Origin: Phyto melanocephala
Taxonomy: Eukaryota > Arthropoda > Insecta > Diptera > Rhinophoridae
Assembly (NCBI GenBank): GCA_941918925.1
Contig: OW799235.1
Coordinates: 48,779,491-48,843,490 of the forward strand
Direction of reading: 5' to 3'
Length of the DNA stretch: 64,000 bases
A program made the translations under genes and the position numbers. Below are positions 22,266-33,090 of this stretch, in pieces. The notes under the pieces were generated by a model that was not told where the DNA came from, did not search any database, and worked only from the letters and a program-made list of their open reading frames with translations. Each line of letters begins with the position of its first letter. Within the stretch, counting starts at the first letter, position 1.

Positions 22266-22676
22266 ATGTCTAACAAGAAAATAACAAACGCTGAAATTGT
22301 TAAAGCTTTTAACAAACTTGGGGCAAAATCATACCTAACTGTAAAGGATTTACAGCAATCAAAACCACACAGGGTTTTTTCAATGTTTCGTTATAAGGCT
22401 AAATATGGTAATGTAGTTATAGCAGAGCTCGAAAATGGAATGCTATATCTTCCCAAGCGTTATAATAATTTGGATGACAAAGTGCTTGAAGGATTTGATA
22501 ATGGAAAATTTATGTTAAGAAAAAAGTTGAGCAATGATGAATATATTTTAGAACTGGAGGAAATGACTGCTATGATTGAAAATGATAACGATGAAAATAT
22601 TGATGAAAGCATTTTCATTCCTAATACTCAACCTTGTTTTAATTGGGAACCATCAAAAATTCCGACAATTCATTAA
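22266..22676 (+). CDS. Polinton ORF136 (left arm, copy A), putative OB-fold-like protein
   Basis: A 136-aa frame starting MSNKKITNAEIVKAFNKLGA. The middle (FRYKAKYGNVVIAELENGMLYLPKRY, residues ~41-66) has the strand pattern seen in small OB-fold ssDNA-binding-like ORFs in insect Polintons and viruses; this assignment is inference. The C-terminus is acidic (NDNDENIDES) and ends in NWEPSK. No break in any of the three copies (22266, 26615, 50750 minus); the arms differ by only two residues. First gene inside the terminal repeat, transcribed inward. Confidence 0.6.
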   Translation: MSNKKITNAEIVKAFNKLGAKSYLTVKDLQQSKPHRVFSMFRYKAKYGNVVIAELENGMLYLPKRYNNLDDKVLEGFDNGKFMLRKKLSNDEYILELEEMTAMIENDNDENIDESIFIPNTQPCFNWEPSKIPTIH

Positions 22677-22825
22677 TATATAAGTTTTTTAATATGTATG
22701 TTTTTTAATAAATAAATAAATATATATATAGGTATATACATACATACATATAATTAAGATTTTCTATAAATAACAGAAATGTTTCTAAAATTAAATTATT
22801 TATTATAAAAAGTTCCCAAGTAAAC

Positions 22826-23110
22826 ATGTCACGAAGTATAATTCTTCAATTCTTAAAAGACTTTGGTGGCTACATTTTTATTGAACATCATTGTCTTATT
22901 GAAAAATTTTTAGAATTTACAAACAATTGCGAATTCATTGAGGATACACCTGTGTATGGAAAACATGGACCTCATTACAAAAGTTGTATTTGGTCAACGG
23001 ATACCACAATTGAGGGTCCTGATACATGCAGATGTGTTATATACAACCAGAAAAAAATTATCATAGACAATCTAATAAGGAGATATTATTTATTAGCAAA
23101 GCGTATATAA
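22826..23110 (+). CDS. Polinton ORF94 (left arm, copy A), unknown
   Basis: A 94-aa intact frame (MSRSIILQFLKDFGGYIFIE...), following ORF136 on the same strand after ~150 bp of AT repeats. It has several Cys/His residues (HHC near 22, KSCIW near 51, CRC near 68) and a basic C-terminus; a metal site is possible but no family is recognised. Present unbroken in three copies, with two residue differences between arms. Its position beside ORF136 in both arms suggests an accessory gene of this Polinton. Confidence 0.55.
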   Translation: MSRSIILQFLKDFGGYIFIEHHCLIEKFLEFTNNCEFIEDTPVYGKHGPHYKSCIWSTDTTIEGPDTCRCVIYNQKKIIIDNLIRRYYLLAKRI

Positions 23111-23588
23111 TTAATCCTTGAATATTGAATAATTTAAGTATGACTTATTTGATAATTATTTATGTCTTCTACATTTTTAGTAAGCATTATCAATAAAAAT
23201 GTTTTAGAAAAAACAAAAACAAATTTTTTTCTTATTTTTTTATAATAGTTTAGCTGTCTACTTTTTCCCAAAAGTATGGGATACATGTTTATGTGCTGTC
23301 TCGTGTGGTAGTTGAGTTGAAATTTGAAACTTAATAAAATTTTGTAATAAAAAACATTTCCACTTTTATCAGTTTGTTGACTTTAGCAAACAAAATATTT
23401 GTAGTTTTGTTCGATATGGTCAAGGTTTTTAAGTATAACAAATAAATAGAATATAAATGTTTATAGTAGTTTTTATAAATGTAAAATATTTGCGCATATA
23501 CATATGTAAAAAATCATCATATTTAAAAGTTAATTATACCTAATTTACAAAAAACTAGCCATTTCAAAAAAGCTTTTCATTAAACAAC

Positions 23589-23795
23589 ATGGTGTTTATT
23601 CCAAATCAAAATCTTACCAAAAAGGAAAATAATAAGAAGCCGGGAGAAAATAAAAAGGAAAGAATTAAAATTCTTGAAGTGCTCATTTTACCACCAATAG
23701 ATGTCCCATTATTCCTAGCATTGCATGATGTGAATGATAATATTCTTCTGGAAGTTCTTCAAAAGTTTGAGGAAAAAAATATTCAACAATTATAA
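23589..23795 (+). CDS. Polinton ORF68 (left arm, copy A), unknown
   Basis: A 68-aa frame with a Lys/Asn-rich N-terminus (TKKENNKKPGENKKER) and a C-terminal part that could be helical (LPPIDVPLFLALHDVNDNIL). Unbroken in both left-arm copies; the right arm lost it through a deletion of about 950 bp. Family unknown; small size makes a chance frame possible. Confidence 0.35.
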   Translation: MVFIPNQNLTKKENNKKPGENKKERIKILEVLILPPIDVPLFLALHDVNDNILLEVLQKFEEKNIQQL

Positions 23796-24026
23796 TTTTA
23801 ATATTTATTTTTTATTTTTATGAATCTTTAAAACAAATTTTAAATAAACTTAGTACTAATACATCATTTTCATATAAATTAAAGTAATTAAAAAAACTTA
23901 ATATTTGTTTAAAACAAACATTTTTACATCTTAAATAAATAAAAATACAACAGTATAAACCACATAGATTGGATGTTTCACTTTGAAGTCGTCTTTTATT
24001 ACAGATGAAAGTTTAAGAGTTTATAT

Positions 24027-24239
24027 TTAAAAATGAAATGAATTGTTTAATAGGTGGTTGGCCAGCAGAGCAGAAGAATTCAGCTGTTCAGGTTTATTTG
24101 ATGGATCAGTGTTAGCAATATAAACACATGGTTTTTTAAATGATTTTGTCGGTAATTTATTGCATGCATAAACACCTTTAAATTTACTCTTGGTTATATT
24201 GTTTGAATTCAAAGTATGTTTTATTGTAATTGAATTCAT
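24027..24239 (-). pseudogene. Polinton adenain-like cysteine protease, truncated (copy A)
   Basis: Reads MNSITIKHTLNSNN, FKGVYACNKLPTKSFKKPC and VYIANTDPSNKPEQ, the N-terminal part of the adenovirus/Ulp1-type maturation protease in Polintons. The catalytic His/Cys region that should follow is deleted (compare 62068-62233), so the copy is dead. Its ATG overlaps the stop of the capsid gene by four bases (ATGA, 24236-24239). Confidence 0.7.
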
Positions 24240-24925
24240 AGCGTTTGAAAAATACTGCGAGACTTATCAATTTCTATTATGCTATCAAATTCACAATACA
24301 CTAAACAGGTAATCGATTCAGTAATTGGTTTTCCAAAACGTCCTTCAATGCGAATTGTCCCTTGATTTATTAAATTTCCACAGTTAGAGTTGTTATTATG
24401 ATCTGGCGTTAAATCAAAAGCTAGCATAAAATATCCATTATCAAAAGGTTCTTTGGTTATTTGATGACCTTTATCAAAATGATGAATTCCAGTTCCTTTA
24501 AATAGTGTTTGATAGCCACGGGTGCTTATAATTGTGCCATTATTATAGTTTAATTCAATTGGTTGTGCGGAAATTGCACTCCATTAACAACCAAATTGAA
24601 TCTTTGTAGGTTAAAATGTTGAAAGTTAAATGGATTTTCTTTTCTATCTCCTGTATAAGCTTTATTAGATACCATACCAAAAATTACAAAATTTGGTAGC
24701 TGTCCAAGTATAACATTATCTAAAGATAACGAGTAATTTCCAGGATGTATAGTAAATGTTTTTATTTCAACTCTCTTATATGGGTAAATTCCATTTTTTG
24801 ATTGCAACACGTTGTGATGTGCCATTAAAATATTATTATTGATAGCAAGATGATTTATGTATAAATTAGCTTCATGTATTTTTAAATTACATTAATTTTT
24901 ATCTCAACCTTCTAAAATATAGAAA
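24236..24925 (-). pseudogene. Polinton major capsid protein, C-terminal part (copy A)
   Basis: C-terminal double-jelly-roll capsid sequence: VEIKTFTIHPGN, VILGQLPNFVIFGMVSNKAY, NPFNFQHFNLQRFNLVVNG, then after a frameshift at ~24575 YFMLAFDLTPDHN and GTIRIEGRFGKP. Its N-terminal part is absent because the tandem-duplication junction at 24925 cuts the gene. The frameshift is shared with every other copy in this locus. Confidence 0.8.
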
Positions 24926-25801
24926 TAAAATTTAGCACAATCGCCCGATAACTTTCTGAGATATGAGCAAAAACCACGACCACCTCGTTTTTTTTCACAA
25001 TTACAACAACAACATGAATATATACTGGTTAGAGTAAACGTGGCATCGAATCCCAGCTGAGCCAAAAAAAAAATTTTTTTATTTTATATATTATTTATAT
25101 TTTTTTTTTAAATATTTATTTTTAATTTTTTTAAAAATTTTCTTAAAAAAATTTTTTTTTATATTTTTTTTAGAAACATACATACGTAAATCAATTTATA
25201 ATTTTACGATGGTTTTTTATATGTATGTTTTTTACATGTATGTACGTATTTTATATGACATGAATGGTGATACAAACAATTGTTATTGCATGACAACACG
25301 TTGTGAAGAGTATATAAGATTCGGCACGGCCGAATATAGCACTGTTACTTGTTAAGGTTTAAATGTATAATTAAAAAGAACTTACCATTTTTAAAAAACT
25401 TAAAATATTAAAATTGCTTTAAACGCGTTTCCAAATTTTTATTTGTTCGTGTTGTAGGTATCAGTTGATAAAATATGGCATATACTATGTTAAAAATGTA
25501 CAAAGTGGAAAAATTATCCACACAAACACATTAAATAATGATAGATTTATCTCTTTCACTCTGTTCTATTATTAAAAACAAAAAAAAACCGTTACATATT
25601 ATTTTTATTTAGTTTAACGTTGATATAAAAGTAACGAAAATTGTTGCAAACTTGAATTCTTGAAAATTGTCAAAAACATAACATAAATCGTCAACATTTA
25701 ATTTTAGCACGTAAAATCGTCAAAATGACGATAAATCGTCAAATCTGGCAGCTATGCATCAGTTGCTGATCTGATTTTTTCTAATTAAAATGATTCTCGC
25801 A
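24926..25801. repeat. Duplicated flank: family A part and hAT-type end (copy B)
   Basis: Repeat of 20577-21452, including the hAT right TIR and a second copy of the CTCGCA motif (25796-25801). It is pre-insertion flanking DNA carried inside the locus by the tandem duplication, not a second Polinton insertion. Confidence 0.85.
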
Positions 25802-26614
25802 AGTAGTATATTTGTGGGAATTCTGGGACAGCAAATTGATCCTTATGGAGATTCCATGAGGATGAATTTTTGTTTTAAGTTTTCATCCCAATGGTAAATC
25901 CCCATAAGGATGAATTTTTGTTAATAATTTAAAATTTTCTTCCCAATGGTAATTTCCATAAGGCTGATTTTTGGTTTTGGTTGATATGCATTTTGTTATT
26001 GGTTTGTTTGTCTCAAGTTTCAAGTTTAATTTTTTTATTGTCTGTGCAATTTACTCATACGGATGATTTTTTTGTTGTTAAAATTTTTTATAATTGTAAT
26101 ATGAGGAAATGCAAAGGTAAATTATTGTTTGTATATACATACATAAATACTTGCATATATAAATATGTGAATACAAACTTACATAATTGTTTTAGAAAAT
26201 GTATGTAGAAAAAATTGTTTTAAAATAAAAATCTATGTACAAAATTGTTTAAATAAGAATGCGAAGAGATGAATTTAATTTTTAAAAGATGAATAATTTA
26301 AGAGAAAATAATTTTTATTGAATGTAATTATAGTTTTCCATAAAGATGAATTTTATTTTTCAAAGATGAATAATTTAAGAGAAAATAATTTTTATTGAAT
26401 GTAATTATGTATAGTTTTCCATAAAGATGAATTTTATTTTAAAGATGAATAATTTTAAGAGAAAATTATTGTTTGAGTGATTTTTATTAAAATAGTAAAG
26501 AGGGAAATTATGAGAAAATAGTTGTATATATTAGAATCTTCCTGATTAATAATTAAAGTAAGGTTTTCAAAATAATATTCAATCATTCATCATAAATATT
26601 GAAGAGTAAAAGCA

Positions 26615-27025
26615 ATGTCTAACAAGAAAATAACAAACGCTGAAATTGTTAAAGCTTTTAACAAACTTGGGGCAAAATCATACCTAACTGTAAAGGATTT
26701 ACAGCAATCAAAACCACACAGGGTTTTTTCAATGTTTCGTTATAAGGCTAAATATGGTAATGTAGTTATAGCAGAGCTCGAAAATGGAATGCTATATCTT
26801 CCCAAGCGTTATAATAATTTGGATGACAAAGTGCTTGAAGGATTTGATAATGGAAAATTTATGTTAAGAAAAAAGTTGAGCAATGATGAATATATTTTAG
26901 AACTGGAGGAAATGACTGCTATGATTGAAAATGATAACGATGAAAATATTGATGAAAGCATTTTCATTCCTAATACTCAACCTTGTTTTAATTGGGAACC
27001 ATCAAAAATTCCGACAATTCATTAA
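26615..27025 (+). CDS. Polinton ORF136 (left arm, copy B)
   Basis: Identical to the frame at 22266-22676, carried by the 4349-bp duplication; putative OB-fold-like protein as described there. Confidence 0.6.
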   Translation: MSNKKITNAEIVKAFNKLGAKSYLTVKDLQQSKPHRVFSMFRYKAKYGNVVIAELENGMLYLPKRYNNLDDKVLEGFDNGKFMLRKKLSNDEYILELEEMTAMIENDNDENIDESIFIPNTQPCFNWEPSKIPTIH

Positions 27026-27174
27026 TATATAAGTTTTTTAATATGTATGTTTTTTAATAAATAAATAAATATATATATAGGTATATACATACATACATAT
27101 AATTAAGATTTTCTATAAATAACAGAAATGTTTCTAAAATTAAATTATTTATTATAAAAAGTTCCCAAGTAAAC

Positions 27175-27459
27175 ATGTCACGAAGTATAATTCTTCAATT
27201 CTTAAAAGACTTTGGTGGCTACATTTTTATTGAACATCATTGTCTTATTGAAAAATTTTTAGAATTTACAAACAATTGCGAATTCATTGAGGATACACCT
27301 GTGTATGGAAAACATGGACCTCATTACAAAAGTTGTATTTGGTCAACGGATACCACAATTGAGGGTCCTGATACATGCAGATGTGTTATATACAACCAGA
27401 AAAAAATTATCATAGACAATCTAATAAGGAGATATTATTTATTAGCAAAGCGTATATAA
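27175..27459 (+). CDS. Polinton ORF94 (left arm, copy B), unknown
   Basis: Identical to 22826-23110; function unknown. Confidence 0.55.
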   Translation: MSRSIILQFLKDFGGYIFIEHHCLIEKFLEFTNNCEFIEDTPVYGKHGPHYKSCIWSTDTTIEGPDTCRCVIYNQKKIIIDNLIRRYYLLAKRI

Positions 27460-27937
27460 TTAATCCTTGAATATTGAATAATTTAAGTATGACTTATTTG
27501 ATAATTATTTATGTCTTCTACATTTTTAGTAAGCATTATCAATAAAAATGTTTTAGAAAAAACAAAAACAAATTTTTTTCTTATTTTTTTATAATAGTTT
27601 AGCTGTCTACTTTTTCCCAAAAGTATGGGATACATGTTTATGTGCTGTCTCGTGTGGTAGTTGAGTTGAAATTTGAAACTTAATAAAATTTTGTAATAAA
27701 AAACATTTCCACTTTTATCAGTTTGTTGACTTTAGCAAACAAAATATTTGTAGTTTTGTTCGATATGGTCAAGGTTTTTAAGTATAACAAATAAATAGAA
27801 TATAAATGTTTATAGTAGTTTTTATAAATGTAAAATATTTGCGCATATACATATGTAAAAAATCATCATATTTAAAAGTTAATTATACCTAATTTACAAA
27901 AAACTAGCCATTTCAAAAAAGCTTTTCATTAAACAAC

Positions 27938-28144
27938 ATGGTGTTTATTCCAAATCAAAATCTTACCAAAAAGGAAAATAATAAGAAGCCGGGAGAAAAT
28001 AAAAAGGAAAGAATTAAAATTCTTGAAGTGCTCATTTTACCACCAATAGATGTCCCATTATTCCTAGCATTGCATGATGTGAATGATAATATTCTTCTGG
28101 AAGTTCTTCAAAAGTTTGAGGAAAAAAATATTCAACAATTATAA
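27938..28144 (+). CDS. Polinton ORF68 (left arm, copy B), unknown
   Basis: Identical to 23589-23795; function unknown and possibly not coding. Confidence 0.35.
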   Translation: MVFIPNQNLTKKENNKKPGENKKERIKILEVLILPPIDVPLFLALHDVNDNILLEVLQKFEEKNIQQL

Positions 28145-28375
28145 TTTTAATATTTATTTTTTATTTTTATGAATCTTTAAAACAAATTTTAAATAAACTT
28201 AGTACTAATACATCATTTTCATATAAATTAAAGTAATTAAAAAAACTTAATATTTGTTTAAAACAAACATTTTTACATCTTAAATAAATAAAAATACAAC
28301 AGTATAAACCACATAGATTGGATGTTTCACTTTGAAGTCGTCTTTTATTACAGATGAAAGTTTAAGAGTTTATAT

Positions 28376-28588
28376 TTAAAAATGAAATGAATTGTTTAAT
28401 AGGTGGTTGGCCAGCAGAGCAGAAGAATTCAGCTGTTCAGGTTTATTTGATGGATCAGTGTTAGCAATATAAACACATGGTTTTTTAAATGATTTTGTCG
28501 GTAATTTATTGCATGCATAAACACCTTTAAATTTACTCTTGGTTATATTGTTTGAATTCAAAGTATGTTTTATTGTAATTGAATTCAT
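28376..28588 (-). pseudogene. Polinton adenain-like protease, truncated (copy B)
   Basis: Identical to 24027-24239, with the same loss of the catalytic region and the same ATGA overlap with the capsid stop. Confidence 0.7.
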
Positions 28589-29859
28589 AGCGTTTGAAAA
28601 ATACTGCGAGACTTATCAATTTCTATTATGCTATCAAATTCACAATACACTAAACAGGTAATCGATTCAGTAATTGGTTTTCCAAAACGTCCTTCAATGC
28701 GAATTGTCCCTTGATTTATTAAATTTCCACAGTTAGAGTTGTTATTATGATCTGGCGTTAAATCAAAAGCTAGCATAAAATATCCATTATCAAAAGGTTC
28801 TTTGGTTATTTGATGACCTTTATCAAAATGATGAATTCCAGTTCCTTTAAATAGTGTTTGATAGCCACGGGTGCTTATAATTGTGCCATTATTATAGTTT
28901 AATTCAATTGGTTGTGCGGAAATTGCACTCCATTAACAACCAAATTGAATCTTTGTAGGTTAAAATGTTGAAAGTTAAATGGATTTTCTTTTCTATCTCC
29001 TGTATAAGCTTTATTAGATACCATACCAAAAATTACAAAATTTGGTAGCTGTCCAAGTATAACATTATCTAAAGATAACGAGTAATTTCCAGGATGTATA
29101 GTAAATGTTTTTATTTCAACTCTCTTATATGGGTAAATTCCATTTTTTGATTGCAACACGTTGTGATGTGCCATTAAAATATTATTATTGATAGCAAGAT
29201 GATTTATGTATAAATTAGCTTCATGTATTTTTAAATTACATTAATTTTTATCTCAACCTTCTAAAATATAGAATTCGGGTTTCTCCAAATTTAGCGTTAC
29301 CTTAATATCAACATTATTTAGCAAGTATTTTTGTTGATTAAACACATCTACATGAAGTTTTCCAAAAAGCTCTACTTTTTTTTTTTCTAATTTTAAATAA
29401 TTTTCTTCTTTTCTTCTAATCCGGGGTTTTCTTTCTCAATTAATGAATTAATTTTATTTGTATCAACTGCCCAACCACAAGATTCAAGATATGTAGCATC
29501 ATTTCCATAATTTAACAATGTTTCCATATATGCTCTATAGTGATAGTTATTGTCAGGTTGGGATACATTTTTATTATTTAGATTAACTATACAGTTTCTA
29601 AATAATGAATATAAAAGGTTATTAACAACACTTCCGCTCCCTTTGAATTCAACCTAGTCGTTGACGATTTAAGATAAATTCTATTGAGATCTCTATAAGT
29701 TTCTCCATTTCCTAATGATACAAACTCAATAGTACTAGAATTATCCACAGAAGCTATTGGGTTGTAGGATATTTCTTCAGTTTTAATGACACTGGCTTGA
29801 ATTGGAGGAGCTTCAAATACATCTAATTCACTTTTCATGCATTCTATAAATCCAGACAT
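28585..29859 (-). pseudogene. Polinton major capsid protein (left arm, full span)
   Basis: Starts at ATG 29859 (MSGFIECMKSELDVFEAPPI). The N-terminal jelly roll shows IEFVSLGNGETYRDLNRIYL, and the C-terminal jelly roll begins near 29174. At least two frame breaks lie in 29270-29640, and a 1-nt deletion near 28919 puts the QFP stretch out of frame before the tail (LAFDLTPDHN ... SRSIFQTL). Length (about 420 codons) is in the range of Polinton capsid proteins. This protein would build the virion shell; Polintons that encode it are thought able to form particles. Its start overlaps the preceding basic ORF by 16 nt. Confidence 0.85.
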
Positions 29860-30014
29860 TTCAAATTTCCAAAAATATCTTTAAAGTTCTTTCCTCTGCA
29901 ACGTTTTAATTTATTCTGCGGTCTCTGTTTTAAACGTTTTAGTTTTATACGCTTCCCTTTGCCTCTTTGCATTGTTTTAATCTTGTCAATAGCAGCCTCT
30001 GTAATGTCATTCAT
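29844..30014 (-). CDS. Polinton small basic protein (left arm)
   Basis: A 56-codon frame, strongly basic (MQRGKGKRIKLKRLKQRPQ) and ending KDIFGNLK. It lies between the hydrophobic virion ORF and the capsid gene and overlaps both by a few bases. Similar Arg/Lys-rich tails end the pVI/pX-like gene in other Polintons, so it may be the 3' part of the upstream gene separated by a frameshift. DNA-condensing role is inference. Confidence 0.5.
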   Translation of the reverse strand: MNDITEAAIDKIKTMQRGKGKRIKLKRLKQRPQNKLKRCRGKNFKDIFGNLKCLDL

Positions 30015-30280
30015 GACTTTTTCCCTTGGTTTAATAAAATTTGTTTTACTGGCTTTGTTCCAATTTCCTCCAACATTTCTTTTCCAATATCTAATGATTT
30101 ATTTTTTAAAATATGCAAACCTGTTTTCAATAAAGGTTTTAGATGGGACAATAATGCTGAAAAAAGTGATCCAATACCACGTCCATACTGTATAATTCTT
30201 GGTGTATGATATATTTCTCCAATATTTTGTAAGTTTTTTCCAGACTGATTATTATAATAATTTGTATACATCACATCCAT
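30011..30280 (-). CDS. Polinton pVI/pX-like small virion protein (left arm)
   Basis: An 89-aa frame: Tyr/Asn-rich start (YYNNQSGKNL), then IIQYGRGIGSLFSALLSHLK and an amphipathic stretch (PLLKTGLHILKNKS). The GRGIGS-plus-helix pattern between penton and capsid genes is typical of a small conserved Polinton/adintovirus virion protein compared with adenovirus pVI or pX; the name is by position and pattern. Unbroken. Confidence 0.6.
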   Translation of the reverse strand: MDVMYTNYYNNQSGKNLQNIGEIYHTPRIIQYGRGIGSLFSALLSHLKPLLKTGLHILKNKSLDIGKEMLEEIGTKPVKQILLNQGKKS

Positions 30281-30320
30281 GGTTGTAATAAAAATGATTT
30301 ATCTTTCTATTACATAATCA

Positions 30321-31162
30321 TTATATACGTTTCTTTATAAAGTGTAAAGTGCAATAAACTGGAATATATTCTAACAAGTCCATTACTTTCCCTTCATCAT
30401 TTCGAATCATTATCGAAATATCATTAATATTAAAAGTTTTGATAGGAAAATATTCAATCCGGCTAAAATGGATGTAATTTTTTAATGTTGATATTGAAAA
30501 TATTTTTAAACATATCGTTTTTTTACTTCCTACATATCGAGGTTTAATTATATCAGTGTAAATAAATACGATTTCATCTATTCCAGTGGATTCAGTTTTA
30601 TTAATAAAGTTCTTTATATTGGTAGGCAAATTATTTAAAGATTTATCCAAAATATATTTTTTTGACGATAAAATAGAATCTTTTCTATTAGCTTCAAACT
30701 CTTGATCTTTAGTTTGAGCGTTTTGTTCAATATTTGAGCTACATTTATTTTCATTTTTTTACATTTGGATTTCTTTTATTGTCACCTTTCTTTTCTTCGA
30801 ATGATGTTATAGTTTTTAGAATATTATTATCCGCATTATTTTAACGGTTTGAAATTTTATCACCAATCTCTAAATTTGTTTTTGTTTGCTTGTTTGTTTT
30901 ATTCATAAGTTCTTTAAATTTCAATTTAATACTTTCATGATTAATATTAACATCCGGCTTTGGTGTTTTTAATATTACATAATCTAAAGGTTGGTTAAAC
31001 ACATTTCGAAATATATGATAATCCAACTACCCATTTATCGTTTAGATATAAAGATTGCTTTAGCAAATTTGTAAAAGTACTTGAAGAGTTTTTATAAATA
31101 TCTGTTGAATCATTACTTAATAAAGTAACATAAAGATCACTTTCTTCCATACTTGAAGCCAT
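30321..31162 (-). pseudogene. Polinton penton/minor capsid protein (left arm), broken
   Basis: ATG at 31162 starts MASSMEESDLYVTLLSNDST, the N-terminal signature of Polinton minor capsid (penton-like) proteins, continuing to YLNDKWVVG. A deletion then removes the ISFSLMNKIKK stretch present at 42550 in the right arm. The middle is frameshifted in an A-run near 30765 (one A fewer than the right arm). The C-terminal jelly-roll end IVFIYTDIIKPRYVGSKKT ... VYCTLHF is at 30650-30321. Confidence 0.8.
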
Positions 31163-31262
31163 CTTCAAAAGAAATAATTAAAGTTAGTCATTGTTTGCTA
31201 TACATATATGCTTTTTGTATGTTTTTCTTGTCTGAGTTTCATTATTACGTAAGTTGTTATAT

Positions 31263-31475
31263 TTAGAACTTATGAGTTGATGAGTTTTGTTTTCCAATTA
31301 AATATTTCGCTAATTCTTGCTTAATATAATACCATTTGTTAATATCTTTTAACGTGTGTGAATCATATAGTGGTAAAAGCTTTCGATGCAGAAAGGTGGA
31401 ATCAGAATTTTTGTTTATAAATTTCTCATAAACTGATGGCTGTATAACTATCAGTTTAGATAAATTATTAGACAT
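31263..31475 (-). CDS. Polinton ORF (MSNNL...), left arm only
   Basis: A 70-codon frame; I choose the internal ATG at 31475 because it overlaps the end of the upstream ORF, as other genes here do. It reads KLIVIQPSVYEKF ... STFLHRKLLPLYDSHTLKD and ends QELAKYLIGK. A similar small charged ORF downstream of the basic/hydrophobic ORF is recalled from other Polintons. Function unknown. The homology with the right arm ends before this gene (about 31205). Confidence 0.45.
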   Translation of the reverse strand: MSNNLSKLIVIQPSVYEKFINKNSDSTFLHRKLLPLYDSHTLKDINKWYYIKQELAKYLIGKQNSSTHKF

Positions 31476-31780
31476 TTTCCAAAATTTTTCCAATAACTCC
31501 ACTTAATACTGAAGAAATAATGATTGGTAAGAATCCTCCCTTTTGAATAAGATGTTTCCTCTTTTGTTTCATAGAGGTTTGTGGTTAACAAACTTTTCTT
31601 ATCGTATTTTTTTTTTTTAATTTTTCAAAAACTGTTTTGTTTATTTTATGATTTTTTTTAATTACATTGAAAATTATTTCATGTATAGCTTTAATAGCAA
31701 CATCATCAACATATTTTAAAATTGCATTTCGTAGTTTGGGCTTTGCTATTTGAAGAACATAAAGAATATGTTTGTTCTAC
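31468..31780 (-). pseudogene. Polinton basic/hydrophobic virion ORF, broken (left arm)
   Basis: The upstream part in one frame reads LRNAILKYVDDVAIKAIHEI and KKNHKINKTVF; the downstream 34-codon part starts at ATG 31572 (MKQKRKHLIQKGGFLPIIIS). Order and the QKGGFLP motif match a small gene common in Polintons. A stop and frame change separate the halves. Function unproven; a packaged core or membrane-active peptide is inferred. Confidence 0.45.
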
Positions 31781-32120
31781 CTTAATAATTTTAGATTGGA
31801 TGTCATTTTTTATATTTGCAAATATTGAATAGTACGTGTTATTGAATATATCTGATCTAAATCAACGCTGTCCAAATCTTCATTTTCTGTGCACAATTGT
31901 GCTACAAAAACAATAAAAACAAGTAAGAGCACTATATTCGGCTGTGCCGAATCTTTTATACCCACCACCAATTTTGTGTACATTTAAAGCACAATATTTA
32001 TTATTTTGTTAATCGCTATAGAATAATCTCTTTATAATAAAATATGTATCACTTTCTATGTAGAGGGTGGTTAAATTTTAAGAGCCCATGTTGAAGGTAA
32101 ACTACATCTAGTCTTTAAAT

Positions 32121-32560
32121 TTGTTTTCTGCATTTCATTTGACATTTCTCAATCTCAAACTTACTCAATTTAATCCGTGGAAAGATACGCAAATGAGCAA
32201 CGCTTTAAAGTTATTCAGGTTTTTTATAAAAATGGACTTTCAAATCAAAATGCATTTTGTGCACTTCGTGATTCTTTTGGTCAATATAATCGTTCGAATT
32301 CGTCCACAATCGTGAGAATTGTAAAAAATATTTAAATGTCTGCAAAGCAGGTCTGTATGAAATGTGAAAACATCTGTGAATGCCATCTTAGTTCGTTGAA
32401 TGGGAAACATTGCTGTTTTTCATGATAACGTGGCAAAAGAGCAAGCAACCTCGACTCATCATCGTGCCCAACAATTGAGCATCAACAGTGTCATTGAAAA
32501 TATGGACTATCGGATCGCGGTGTGCCCCCTAGGTTGGGGGGCCATTTGGCCGATATTTTG
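32121..32560 (+). pseudogene. Tc3/mariner-like transposase N-terminal relic
   Basis: Multiple stops, but the order of relics (KLFRFFIKM..., FVHFVILLVNIIVRIRPQS, then a THHRAQQLSI block) follows the N-terminal HTH region of insect Tc3-like transposases. A near-identical relic is at 60206-60640, adjoining family B again, so it is probably part of the composite unit. Confidence 0.55.
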
Positions 32561-33090
32561 TTCCATACATAATTGAAGCATACAAATATTATTGTTATAA
32601 AAATAAATGATAATAATTTCATAATAATTTTATTGAAAATCAACATGAAAGTGGCCGTTAAAGTACGCGTGTCAATAAAGTTTCTACTAATAAACATAAC
32701 TTAGATATTTCAATATAGTCCTTTATTATTCCAAAATCTTTATTCATAGAGAAATTACATGAATTTAAGAGGAAAGTTTTATCTACGAAATAGTGCTATT
32801 TTATTTTTGTTATCTTATGTTCTCCTGAAGTTATGCTCTATTAAAAATGGGAAATTAGGAAAATTTTGACCTAAGTAAAAAAAAATATCTCTAAACATTA
32901 TAAACAATTTAATTTCATGTACTAATGGCTAACAAATTTTAAAATTATACAAAACTTATTTCGTTTGAAAATCTTTTAAAAGCAAAATGTTATAGAAGTT
33001 TAAAAATCAAAATCTTACTAATAAATTTCCCGTTTTAGCAAAATGCTGAGAATGTATATTTTTTGAATCACCGTGTGATAATAATATAAA

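Larger units (their letters stand above)
20577..29274 (+). repeat. Tandem duplication 1: two direct copies of 4349 bp
   Basis: Unit 20577-24925 is repeated head-to-tail as 24926-29274 with constant offset 4349; all compared stretches and all encoded peptides are identical. The unit contains part of family A, the right end of the hAT-type element, the Polinton left terminus and its first five genes. The outer sequences share only about 5 bp (TAAAA) at one join and 2 bp at the other, so it did not arise between long repeats. Confidence 0.9.

Noticed and set aside
25796..25801. Second CTCGCA motif before a Polinton terminus, suggesting another insertion
   Set aside because: It is the duplicated flank carried by the 4349-bp tandem unit; no separate insertion is needed.
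29959..30209. Two plus-strand frames of 78-80 aa repeated at 43404-43654 and 48486-48736
   Set aside because: Antisense shadows of the pVI/pX-like and basic Polinton genes.
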